DNA of 64,000 nt, taken from Zasmidium citrigriseum (lineage: Eukaryota; Ascomycota; Dothideomycetes; Mycosphaerellales; Mycosphaerellaceae). The stretch spans positions 930,001 through 994,000 of the forward strand of contig NHNW01000002.1 of assembly GCA_002786025.1 (NCBI GenBank), read 5' to 3'. The notes below the pieces were generated by a model, which ran no database searches, was not told the origin of the DNA, and saw only the letters and a list, made by a program, of their open reading frames with translations. How positions within the stretch are numbered: position 1 is the stretch's first letter; every line of letters starts with the position of its first letter. Positions 1 to 9,607 of this stretch are shown one piece after another. A program made the translations under genes and the position numbers.

Positions 1-2
1 AC

Positions 3-1704
3 GATGGCATTGCTATTGCAGAATACTACAACATTCGGAATGACACGGAGGATCCGCTCTACACTTCGTGGCCTGGCATCCAAGACTGCTTCAGGGATTA
101 TTGTGTCCGTTTTGAGGCTGAAGACGAGTGGTGTAAATCTCCAAATGGGACCTACAACCTTGATTACAATGACTATAATCGGTATCAACTGGTGAGCCGA
201 GTCGAAATTTTGCTCGTAATATGGCCAGACAATGCTGATAGATGACAGGACTTCCCCACGAATATGTGCGATGGCCTTGATGCTCAAATCAACGGTGACT
301 TGATGGGAATTGGAGTAAGCGCGCCGTGCTGTCTTGTGATCACGCACTGACCACTTCTTCCAGGTTGCTATCTCCTTGATCATGCAGGTTGCCATCCTCA
401 CGCTCTCGTGGATATTGTTCCATTTCTCAAGAGACTGGGTCACATACTTGACATATCCATGCTTCTATCGCAAAGATTCGAAAGTTCCGAGAAGACTGCA
501 AAACGCGGTGAAGAATAGCAAGCCCTCAAAAGCTCTCATTGAGTGGGAGGGACTGGCAAGCTTCCAGGATACTCAAGTCTGGTATGTTACTTTACAGAAC
601 GTTCGTAAAAGTCCTGGAAACTAATTATGGTGCAGGTTGATGATTGCTGTGCAAATCGCTTGTCTGGTTGCACTGAAGAATCCTAACATCTTTGAGTCAG
701 AGTCTTGGCAACAATATCGAAACAACGTAAGGCCATTGGCATCGCCTCTTCACATGTCCCCTTGCTGACATTCTGTTCAGGTCGGTGTCATCTACGATCT
801 TGCATTCGGAGGCTGCTTGCCAGTGCTCCTCACCCTGGTCTTGCTCAGGCAAGCCGGACAATCGAACTGGCTCACCATCTTGACCACCGCCTGCTCCGTA
901 GCTCTCGCCTCCGCCGCCTGGATGATCACCTGGAAGCTACCACCCTACTTCCCGCCAACAGTAATAGAGCACGAAGGGCCCGAGACCTGTGCCAAGCTCA
1001 AACCAACAGCTCTTTGTTTCCCCAACGACTGGTTCGCCGAAAGCTCCGTCGTCGGCTCGTACAAGGGTCTTGCCATTCTTATCTTCTGCTGGGTCGTACT
1101 CCTCTACCTCTTCATCGAGAACTTCCGCATCTTCAAGCAGAAGCCGGGACGGAACCGGTTTAACCGCAAGCGCAATGTTCTGGAGGTCCACAAATCCTGG
1201 ATCGCGCACACGAGCAGGACGCACTCGTTTGGATTGGAGTCCGGAAACCGGTTGGTTCGAAGCAGTTCGGAGCTCATGTACAGCAATACGTTCTGGCGAG
1301 TCGTATCACGCATCCTAATACTTGCGGCCGAGGTTGCTTTGCTTGCCCTGACACTGAGGCTGCTCAAGGACTACTCCGTTGTCTTTAACACAAAGAACTT
1401 TGTGGTCCTTGACAAGTCATCATGGAGCTTGGGCCAGGTCATTGCTGTTGCTGCCTTCGTGCCAGTGTTGATCCAGTTCATCTGGCACTGTATCTGTAAG
1501 TTCCCATCAATCATGGAAGGCTCACTGCAGTTGCTGACGACGAATGCAGTTGGAAAGAAGGACGAAGATGGCCGCGAGGATCAGTCGAACGATGACTATG
1601 AAGCTACACCGAGGCAGGATTCTGACCCTAAGCTGAACAACGCTACAGCGGTCAATGAGATTCCCATGGAGGACACGTCCTATGACAGCCGGTACGGAGC
1701 TTGA
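3..1704 (+). CDS. Multi-pass membrane protein, tandem copy 1 (5' partial)
   Basis: Fungal membrane protein of unknown function, cut at its 5' end by the window. Inferred exons are 3-191, 249-314, 364-581, 636-726, 781-1495 and 1550-1704. Together they keep one frame of 478 codons, and each junction matches the paralogue at 2365-4462. The last intron (54 nt, a multiple of three, donor gtaagt) is readable through, so a naive open frame retains it; the paralogue has an intron at the same place. An extracellular-type Cys-containing segment with an N-glycosylation motif (NGTY) comes first, followed by several hydrophobic helices (for example around VAILTLSWILFHF and the segment after IYDLAFGGCLPVLL) and a charged C-terminal tail. 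Two hydrophobic helices lie in the last third. I do not recognise a named family. Homology to the next gene is certain; function is unknown. Confidence 0.75.
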
Positions 1705-2364
1705 TCTAGCGCTGTTGTCTTTGCTCTTTCGAAGCTCATCGTGGCCCCAACTTGAGAGATATGATCTAATGCACGATATGAGAAAGCGTCCTCCTGAAAC
1801 CAGACCTCTCAAGCGAGACGTGGCATGAGAGACGGTCACTACTCTTCCCAACCCCGAGTACCATTTCACCACTATCTCTTCATTCATTTCCCCTACATGT
1901 CGTCAAGCACGGAATATGGGCGTCGGCATGCCGAAAAACTTCCCAAGTCGGCCACGATCGTCCGCACCTGCCTCGCTCAAGTCAAGATATCCAGCCCACT
2001 AATGCATGGCAGAAAAGCCTCGACATGCTTGAGCCCGATTCAGTCAAATGCTGTCACTCCGAGTCCTGTGTCGGGCAGTGTTCCCACCGGCACCATGCAG
2101 AAGACGCTCACTTAAGTCGATGACAAAGTCGAGGCATTCTCCCAATTGGGCCGTGTACGGCCTGGGTGACGGAAGGATTGACAAGCAGCTTGGGGGCCGC
2201 AACCCTAACAGGGACGACATGTGTTCAGCTGGATCAGAGGCACGCAACCAGGTACTCACAGGTCAAGATGTATTTCAGCCTCGTCGTCTCTGTTGCTCAC
2301 GGGCATAATCCTGGCTCGAAGCAGTCCATTCCCACAATCGACTCTTCGTCAAGTCAAGCTCGCC
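1705..2364. other. Intergenic between the tandem membrane genes
   Basis: Holds the 3' side of copy 1 and the upstream region of copy 2. The reading frame of copy 2 stays open back to about 2221 but has no ATG before 2365, so an upstream exon with the true start may lie here. Nothing else is seen. Confidence 0.4.
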
Positions 2365-4462
2365 ATGCTGTGGGACATCTACAGAGCCGACTTCAGTCCC
2401 GAGTATGGTGTTCAATATGACTGGACGAACGCCATTTACAATGGCATATTCGACAACGTTACGCTCTACAACTGGGGATGCCAGTACGGCGATACGAACA
2501 ACTGCTCAAAGGCTTGCCTGGACCCGCAGAAGCTTTGGAATGACGAGTACTCGGCGTACACTCTGCACAACTGCATGGTGAGTCGGTAGATCCTAGATCG
2601 GATCCCTACTGATTGATATTGTCAAGGCTTATCCTGTCGTTGCACAACTCTGGCATGCAGGTAACTTGACCAGCAACAGCATAGACATCGCCACATCGTT
2701 CGCGATCTCGAACGATACTTCCTCGCCCCTTTTCTACAGACACACTGGGATCACCTCTTGCATCGATGCTTACTGTCACCTTAGCGGAAAGGATGCCACG
2801 TTCTGCGAACCGTCGAATGGGACGTATATTCTCAGTGACTTTCCACTCAACAACGACACTGGACAATTCTTTCATTGGGTAGGTCATCGGCATATTGAAA
2901 GACCTGAAGACCTGTTCATGTAGCATTGACGCTTCAAGGACTTCGACCCGAACTTGTGCGATGGCTTGAATGCAGAAGTCAACCCTGATATTGGTGGTAA
3001 GTCAAAGCTATATTGTTAGCTACAGGCACCCGCTCACTGTTGCGCAGGCATCGGAGTAAGCTCAGTCGTCCTTCAAGATCCCTCAACGGGCGCTCACGAG
3101 ATACATACAGGTCTTTGTCTCCTACATTATGCAAGTTGGTATCGTTGCTTTGGCATGGATCCTCTTCCATATTGGCCATGACTGGACCTTCTACGCCACT
3201 TACACAGCTGCAAGAGCACGGAAGACAAACGAGAAGCCCATGGAGACGGCAAGACACATGCAAGAGAGAGTTAAGGATGTCAAGATGTTCCAGGCCCTGA
3301 ATCGGGCCATTTCAGAGTTCCAAAAAGCCCAAGTGTGGTTCATGCTGGCTGTGCAGGTGAATCGTCCTCGGAAAGATCTCTCGGTGCTTCAAAAACTAAT
3401 AGCAATACACAGGTCGCAGCTCTGATAGCTTTGAACAACCAAGAGTACTTCGACGCAACTACTTGGCAACAGCAAAGAAACAATGTAAGCCCTTCTGTCA
3501 TGATATGTCAAAGGTACTGATTATCAACTCCCAGCTCGGCATCTTCTACGATCTCGCCTTAGGAGGCTGCCTCCCAGTCCTCCTAATCGAACTCATCCTC
3601 CGCGAAGCACACAAACTAGAGGGCTACCTTCTCGTCATATCGACATGCTGCGTTGCTCTGTCAGCATCAACGTGGATCGTCACTTCGAACGTCCTCAACG
3701 GCTACTCGCCGCAAGACTTGACTCACAATGGTCCCTCGGCATGTGCAGGCTTGCTTCCAACATCGGTCTGCTATCAAGATGACTGGTTCTACAAAAGCTC
3801 TGCCGCGTCAGAGGGTACGGGTCTCGCGATTGTCGTCTTCAGCCTGATCGTTCAGGGGTGCATCCTTCTCGATCGGATCAGAGTGTTCAGTCGGGGTGGC
3901 GAAGGGGCTAGACGGAACTCTTTTGAGGTTGTCAGAGACCGCGTATTCAGTACCTCCCAATCGAAGGAGGGTGCGGAGGTGACCGAGAGGTCCGGCAAAT
4001 GGACGACGAGGCTCAATTCAGAGTCTTCCCGGAAAGTTGGCCATGTCATTGGCAAGCTGATTATCCTCGCCGCAGAGATCGCCCTTCTCTGCTTGACTCT
4101 GCGCCAACTGAAAGACTATGCGCGGATATTCGGTGCAGGCAAGAATGACGGGTATGTTGCCGTCGACCGTACGTCCTGGAAACTGGGGCAAATCATCGTA
4201 AGTGAACAGACAACGAAAGGTCCAGTACGACCTGGTTGCTTGGCTCACATGTGCATAGGCCATCGTTGTTTTTGTGCCACCCGTGATCGAGTATATCTGG
4301 GATTGCTACAGTAAGCAGATGAGCTGGATATATATGCCAGTCTAGACTGATGTGGCCACAGGGGGAGTTGCGAAGACCGTCCAGAAGCGCATGTTGCCGG
4401 ACAATTTGAAGGTCGTTCGGAAACAGGATGCAGACTCTACTACATCCAATGGCGGACCATGA
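2365..4462 (+). CDS. Multi-pass membrane protein, tandem copy 2
   Basis: Paralogue of the preceding gene. Inferred exons are 2365-2577, 2627-2878, 2939-2996, 3048-3055, 3111-3356, 3413-3484, 3535-4197, 4259-4310 and 4362-4462. All phases agree and give 554 residues from the first in-frame ATG. Exon 3048-3055 is an 8-nt microexon that restores the D-I-G-G-I-G stretch matching copy 1. Shared blocks with copy 1 include ILFH-x2-DW, QVW-x-M-x-AVQ, YDLA-x-GGCLPVLL, the Cys/Asp-Asp-Trp-Phe loop and SW-LGQ before the last helix. Copy 2 has an intron after LGQII that copy 1 lacks. The start is uncertain: the frame is open upstream and a signal-like hydrophobic stretch lies before 2365. Probable plasma or endomembrane protein, function unknown. 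Confidence 0.7.
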
Positions 4463-4653
4463 AAACCATCAGGGCCTGTCGATGGAACGAGGGCTAGTAC
4501 GTCATTACGGTCCCTCACGAATACACACGCTTGCTAGCCGGTACAGCATCGCCAGTTGCCTTAGTCCAAAGGAGATGTAGCTAGACGCACCGAAGGATGT
4601 AGTCAGCGACATAAAATTGCTCGTGGAAATCGTATCATCATTAATGTCGCTCT

Positions 4654-5635
4654 CTAAACCTTCTCTTCCTCATCACTGCTACTCTCTAACGCAACTTTCT
4701 CAGCAACATCCTGCTGCTCTCTCGGGAAACACCATCCTGGATGCCAGATATTCAGCACGCCGCTCGCAATCGCACAAGTGACACTGTCCAGTCCAATGAA
4801 TAAGCCCTGATTCCTCAGGATCTCATTGTCATCACTCCAGCCTTTCGCAAGTTCCGCCAGCCGATACGCGCATCGAATCAAGATCGCAAGATACGACACC
4901 CAAAGCGCGACGACGAAGAGCTTGAAGCGTCTGGAGCTGCGCAGAGTGGCCGTCTCGGGGTTGAGGTGGTTTCGATTGCGGCGAATGGCGAAACCGTAGT
5001 CGGCGGCGAAGAGGCCGAAAGCTACCATCGTGAAGACTTGGAAGGCGAGCCCAGCAATCATGACGTTGTCACCGATTTTAAGGACGGCCATGTTCTCGGA
5101 TGCGGAGGCGGTGGCACCGCCGGCGGCTTGCAGGATGATTGAGAAGACGTCGCAGGAGATGAAGAGCCAGGTGTACCAGGATGGGCGGAGTCTGCTGAAC
5201 GTTGGGCCGAAGGTGAGGCAGATATGCTGGAGTAGCTGTTAGTAAGAGAGCGCTTTGAGCGCTGCAACAGCATGGACTGACCTTCAATGTGTAGTAGATA
5301 CCAGCAGAGTAGAATGCCGGTGCGAATGTGAGCAAGACTACGCTCATCTTGAAGCCAGTGTCCGAGAAGGGGTCGTCCCAAAGGAGCATCTTTGCTACAT
5401 AGCCGAGTGTCTCGCTCAAGCATCCAAGGAACATCGCTGTGGTGAAGAACCATGTCTTGCTTTTGATGCCTTGGACCACGTAGACGACTCCTGAGAGGGC
5501 AAATATGATCAAGAAGATCACAGTCGCTGCAAGGTTTGGTCGGTAGCCGTAGATCGATCTTGATGGATCACAAGTCTCTTGTGTACAGCCTTGATTTGGA
5601 TCCAATCGCCGGAAGAGTGTCGATGAGGCGTCCAT
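4654..5635 (-). CDS. RTA1-like lipid-translocating exporter family protein
   Basis: Seven-helix membrane protein of the fungal RTA1/RTM1/RSB1 family, whose members are linked to sphingoid-base export and resistance to toxic compounds. Exons are 5635-5282 and 5235-4654 with a 46-nt intron (gtcagt..cag), giving 311 residues, the usual family length. Diagnostic features are the opening YxPNLAATVIFLIIF helix, the GYVAK segment, and the core motif CDVFSIILQAAGG in the fifth helix region. The C-terminal tail is acidic (S-S-D-E-E-E-K-V). I chose MDASSTLF as start because it precedes the first family block; a longer in-frame upstream extension to 5827 has no family character. The substrate cannot be read from sequence. 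Confidence 0.85.
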
Positions 5636-6908
5636 TGTGTCGTCGTAAAGTCCAACCGGTCGAACGTTGCTTTCTGTGGGATAAGGCTGCAGCAATCGAT
5701 CGTTCAAACAACAACAGTCGAAGAGTGTTCTTGGTATGGACGAACGGTAGAACGAATGTGCCCAGATGGGAAGGCAGAAGAATATATACCTTGCGAGCAA
5801 GACCTGCGAAACAATGAACTGACCCACCTGCTCTCCCCTTGAGACCCCTTAGGCCGCATGCTGTGACTGAGAAGTTCGGTCATCCATCTTCAAGAGCCTT
5901 GGTTCTGGGCATTGTGTACGGTCCGACCAATCAATGCTCGACAATGTCGACTATCTTTAAATGGCCATGCGGGAAATGCAGCATCAATTCGTACATCTGG
6001 CCACAGGATCTCAGAAATTCGCAGGAGAATCGATGGACCGGAGCAACTTTCGCAGTCAGCAATGCTTTGGGGAAAGCGTTGTGTTTCCTTTGTGAGCGTC
6101 ATCGCCCAGCCATCGGCCGTAGCGATCCTTCGCCAAGAATGACACGTGAAAGACGTTGGCCCTAGTCCTCTTTAGATACCCACTGCGAATTCCAAGGGGT
6201 GAACGCGTCTTTGTTTGGGAACTCCTCTTGACTCTTGTTACCTCTCCACCAAGCAGGCATCATAGACAAATCGCCGCTACACTCAGTGTAGTGGTCGTTG
6301 GCCGTTCGTGCAATGACGACGTCAGTCTAGGAATATCTTCTGAAGATGCCATCAACGTCAATGGTCGTCTTTTCCCCAGGCGAGCAACGCACACTGTGCA
6401 AGTTGTAGACGTCCAGCTGGCCTAGAAACCAAGACGTCAATCGAGATACGGTGAGACGCAGAGACTCGACCTGGAGGGCGTCCTGAACGCGTTGGCAGCC
6501 ATGAGGAAGTCATCTGAACCGGGTGCTGCTAAAGAGACGAACGTCTCGCAAGAGACATTTGCTTGAGCGAAGAGGGCTGTTCTAGGAGCGTGAATTCGAT
6601 GAATTGATGATTCTTCGATGTCGATGTCGTGTCCAAGGAGAAGTGGTGTCTGGAGAGCTGACTTTAGCCGAGCGGAACATCTGTCGCCGATGGCAGGTTG
6701 ACCGGCAAATGCAGCGGGTCGGGCTCTGAGGTGGACTTTCCCCAGTGGAGCTCCATCAAAACCACCACCCATTCCGATGCCGCAACTATTGAATCCATCT
6801 CGAGACATTCAAGACGACGACTTACAAGACACAAGGCCGTAGAAAGATTGAAGAAAAGAAAAAAGTTCCTCCCAACAAACCACCGCCAATCGACACCAAC
6901 CACACAAG
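5636..6908. other. Divergent intergenic region
   Basis: About 1.3 kb between two divergently transcribed genes, so it should hold both promoters. An A/C-rich leader lies just before the start at 6909, as is usual in filamentous fungi. No supported gene, repeat or RNA seen. Confidence 0.4.
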
Positions 6909-8219
6909 ATGACATCCAAACCAACCCTAGCCTTCGCCGGCCTAGGAGCCATGGGCGGCGGAATGGCAAAGAACCTCGTCAAAAACGGCTACACAGTCCA
7001 CGGCTACGACGTCTACACACCCCTCGTAGAAAGCTTCGTCGCAGCCGGCGGTCACGCAGCAAAGACCCCCAAAGAAGCCGCCTCCCAAGCCGACTTCTTC
7101 ATCTCCATGGTGGCCAACGCAGCCCAGAACTCTAGCCTCCTATTCGAAGGCGAGGACTGTGTGATCAAAGGCCTTGGGAAGGGAAAGACTTTCATTCTTT
7201 GCTCGACGACGCCGCCGTCGTTTTTGCATGAGCTTAGGAGACGGTTGGATGAGGAGTTTGGGAGGAGTGATGTTAAGTTGTTGGATTGTCCTGTTTCTGG
7301 GGGGACTTTGAGAGCTGCGGATGGCACTCTGTCGATCTTCGAATCTGGCCCCGAAGAGGACCTCAACGCCGCCAGCGAGGTTCTGCAAACAATGTCTGGC
7401 AACCTGTACCGCATGGGCGATATCAGTGCAGGCACGAAAACCAAAACGGTTCACCAACTCGTGGCCGCAACGAACATCATCACCGCCTGCGAAGCCATGG
7501 GTCTCGCAGCGACAGTCGGACTCAACACGCAAGCCGTCTTCGAGCACGTCAACAAATCCGACGGAACGTCGTTTTTCTGGGAGAATCGCGCACCACACAT
7601 GCTCACGAATGATTGGCATCCCTACTCCGCCCTTTCCATCATCCTCAAAGACGCGGGCATCGTCACAGATACCGCAAGAAAGGCCCAATGGCCGACGCCT
7701 ATGGCTGATTCGGCGGAGCAACTCTACCTGCAAGGCGTGCAGGCGGGAATCCTGAAAATCGACGATGCGGCGCTGGTGCAGCTCTACCTCCCCAAATCGC
7801 AGGGTGATTTGGTTTCCCAAATGACCAACGCAGACGTCAACATGGTCGCCTCGCATAAAGTCAGCAAAGACACCATCGTGGACCTGCTCTCGGGAATCCA
7901 CCTCGCGGCCGCTGTCGAAGGCATGGCGTTTTGCAAAGAACTCGGCTTGGATAGGAAGGTCATGTGTGATATTATCTCCAAAGCCGCCGGGTCGAGTGTG
8001 ATGTTCACGAAGTATATTCCGGGGATGTTGGAGAAGGATTCTTGGAGTCTGGCGGATTGTCCTGGGGCGGAGGAGATTGGACAGAAGCTGTCTGATGCTG
8101 TTGACCTTTGTAGGAAGATCAAATATCCATGTCCGATGGCTGCCATGGCGGCGCAGCAGTTTGCTTTTGCTACGCTCGCCAGCAAGAACATTGGAGCACA
8201 GGATCGGTCGGGACGATGA
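6909..8219 (+). CDS. 3-hydroxyacid dehydrogenase, L-threonate-type, with doubled C-terminal domain
   Basis: NAD(P)-dependent beta-hydroxyacid dehydrogenase of the 3-hydroxyisobutyrate / L-threonate dehydrogenase (LtnD) family, intronless, 436 residues. The N-terminal Rossmann motif is GLGAMGGGMAKNL (about residues 10-22), and the substrate-binding signature DCPVSGG lies near residue 125. The family's all-alpha C-terminal domain carries the catalytic Lys segment GTKTKTVHQL near 175. A second segment of the same type (GIHLAAAVEGMAFCKELGLD...) follows near 325, so the C-terminal domain looks duplicated; ordinary members are near 300 residues. LtnD oxidises L-threonate to 2-oxotetronate in bacteria. 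Threonate activity here is inference; 3-hydroxyisobutyrate or another 3-hydroxyacid remains possible. The start ATG follows an A-rich leader (acaag before ATG). Confidence 0.85.
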   Translation: MTSKPTLAFAGLGAMGGGMAKNLVKNGYTVHGYDVYTPLVESFVAAGGHAAKTPKEAASQADFFISMVANAAQNSSLLFEGEDCVIKGLGKGKTFILCSTTPPSFLHELRRRLDEEFGRSDVKLLDCPVSGGTLRAADGTLSIFESGPEEDLNAASEVLQTMSGNLYRMGDISAGTKTKTVHQLVAATNIITACEAMGLAATVGLNTQAVFEHVNKSDGTSFFWENRAPHMLTNDWHPYSALSIILKDAGIVTDTARKAQWPTPMADSAEQLYLQGVQAGILKIDDAALVQLYLPKSQGDLVSQMTNADVNMVASHKVSKDTIVDLLSGIHLAAAVEGMAFCKELGLDRKVMCDIISKAAGSSVMFTKYIPGMLEKDSWSLADCPGAEEIGQKLSDAVDLCRKIKYPCPMAAMAAQQFAFATLASKNIGAQDRSGR

Positions 8220-8352
8220 AGAACCCGAGACGACAGACGATAGACGCTTCGGATGAATAGACGCGATATACGACCCCGGAAACCCCAAAAGAACCAAATT
8301 CAAACAGATATCGCTCGCCAAAACGCGTCACTCAACCCTCCTCCATGGTACA

Positions 8353-8823
8353 TCAATTCCACCCCATAATCCCCTGCCCAACAACCCGTCCTCCCTCAAC
8401 AAAACTAACCCTCCGTCCAATAACCCCCTCCCCACCGACCCCCAAATCCAAAGTCCTCCCCAATCTGAAACTAACACCATCCCTCACCCTCCCGGGGACC
8501 TCCAGACAATGCATCACAGACTCCGGAGCAACACTCTCAGACCGAAGGTCTCCATCCCGACTTGACCACCCGAGGTTAGCAAGAATTTGAGATGGTAGTG
8601 ATAGGGCAGTGGGGGCTTACTGAATCAACACGAATCCACCCTCATTGGATCGTTGTTCGAGACCGGAGAGCGTGGCGATCGTGGAATTGGTGGGCGTTGA
8701 GGATAGACGGAGGGAAAGTTCTCTTCGGAGTTGAGGTCTTGCGGTCGTGGATGAGAGGACGGGATGGAGGACGGCGAGGGTGCCGCCTTGGGAGACGCGG
8801 CCGTGGGAGTCGCCGTTACACAT
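8353..8823 (-). CDS. Small two-exon hypothetical protein
   Basis: Proposed exons are 8823-8621 and 8560-8353, with a 60-nt intron (donor gtaagc, branch gctaac, acceptor aag). The join gives 136 residues. The protein starts MCNGDSHGRVSQGG and continues in the second exon with a Gly/Val/Arg-rich stretch to the end GQGIMGWN. Seventy codons stay open after the splice in a frame set by the first exon, which supports the model. I recognise no family. It is head-to-tail with the methylenetetrahydrofolate reductase gene and convergent with the dehydrogenase, whose stop is about 130 bp away. Confidence 0.45.
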
Positions 8824-9607
8824 TGTCGATACTTGTTTGAATCAAATACTAGGATTGATCGGACAATTCTTCGAGATTCGTTGCGTAGTGTGATGATCGT
8901 AAAAGTCGTCGTCGGACGGCGAATTCCAGGTGTTGATTAGCAATGGCTCTCTCTGCTTTTGGATTATCTGATGTCGTTAGATGGCAATGTCAACGTACTC
9001 TGTCGTCTCGTGTATGTTGCATTCCGAAGACCTTGATGTACGACCTTTATGACCTCAACACGTGATCAGGAAACACAGGCAAACTTGCTCACGCTGAGCA
9101 AGTTACCACAGCCTCCCAATTTCGGTCCAACGTCGTACCATCCACACAACAAAGAAAACGACACCAAACTCATAAGCGCGAACAAGTAGATTGTATTACT
9201 TTCTCGCTCTTTATCTCTTTCCCCCCTCTCCTCATTCCCTTTGTTTCAACAGCACACACAATCCGTGTTGATCCAGAAAGTGCGCAACCGTCCGATTACA
9301 TCGAAACAACAATTCTCTTCCTCTTTCTTTTGGTCCAGCTTTTTCCTTTCCCTGTTCCCGGTTGAATGGGTATCTTCGAAAAAACACAACACGCCCCCTC
9401 CCTTCAAAACGCCGTAGAACACTTTTTGGGTATTGGCCTCTTGTTGAAATGTTGAAGCCGTGCTCTCTTCCTCTCACTTTTGCAAGCAGAAAAAAACGCC
9501 TCGCTAGATGCCCATGTTAAAAACTCCCCGCAATGATTTGCAATATGGCTTTTTGTGTGGTTTCCTTCCGTCCACATGATGCCTTGCTTTTTCTTCTCGT
9601 CTATCTT
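8824..9607. other. Intergenic, pyrimidine-rich
   Basis: Holds the promoter side of the small gene at 8353-8823 and the 3' side of the reductase gene. A pyrimidine-rich stretch lies around 9195-9240. No supported gene. Confidence 0.4.

Noticed and set aside
7140..8321. 393-residue open frame on the minus strand
   Set aside because: Antisense to the dehydrogenase, which has strong family motifs. The antisense protein has none; it is a by-product of codon bias.
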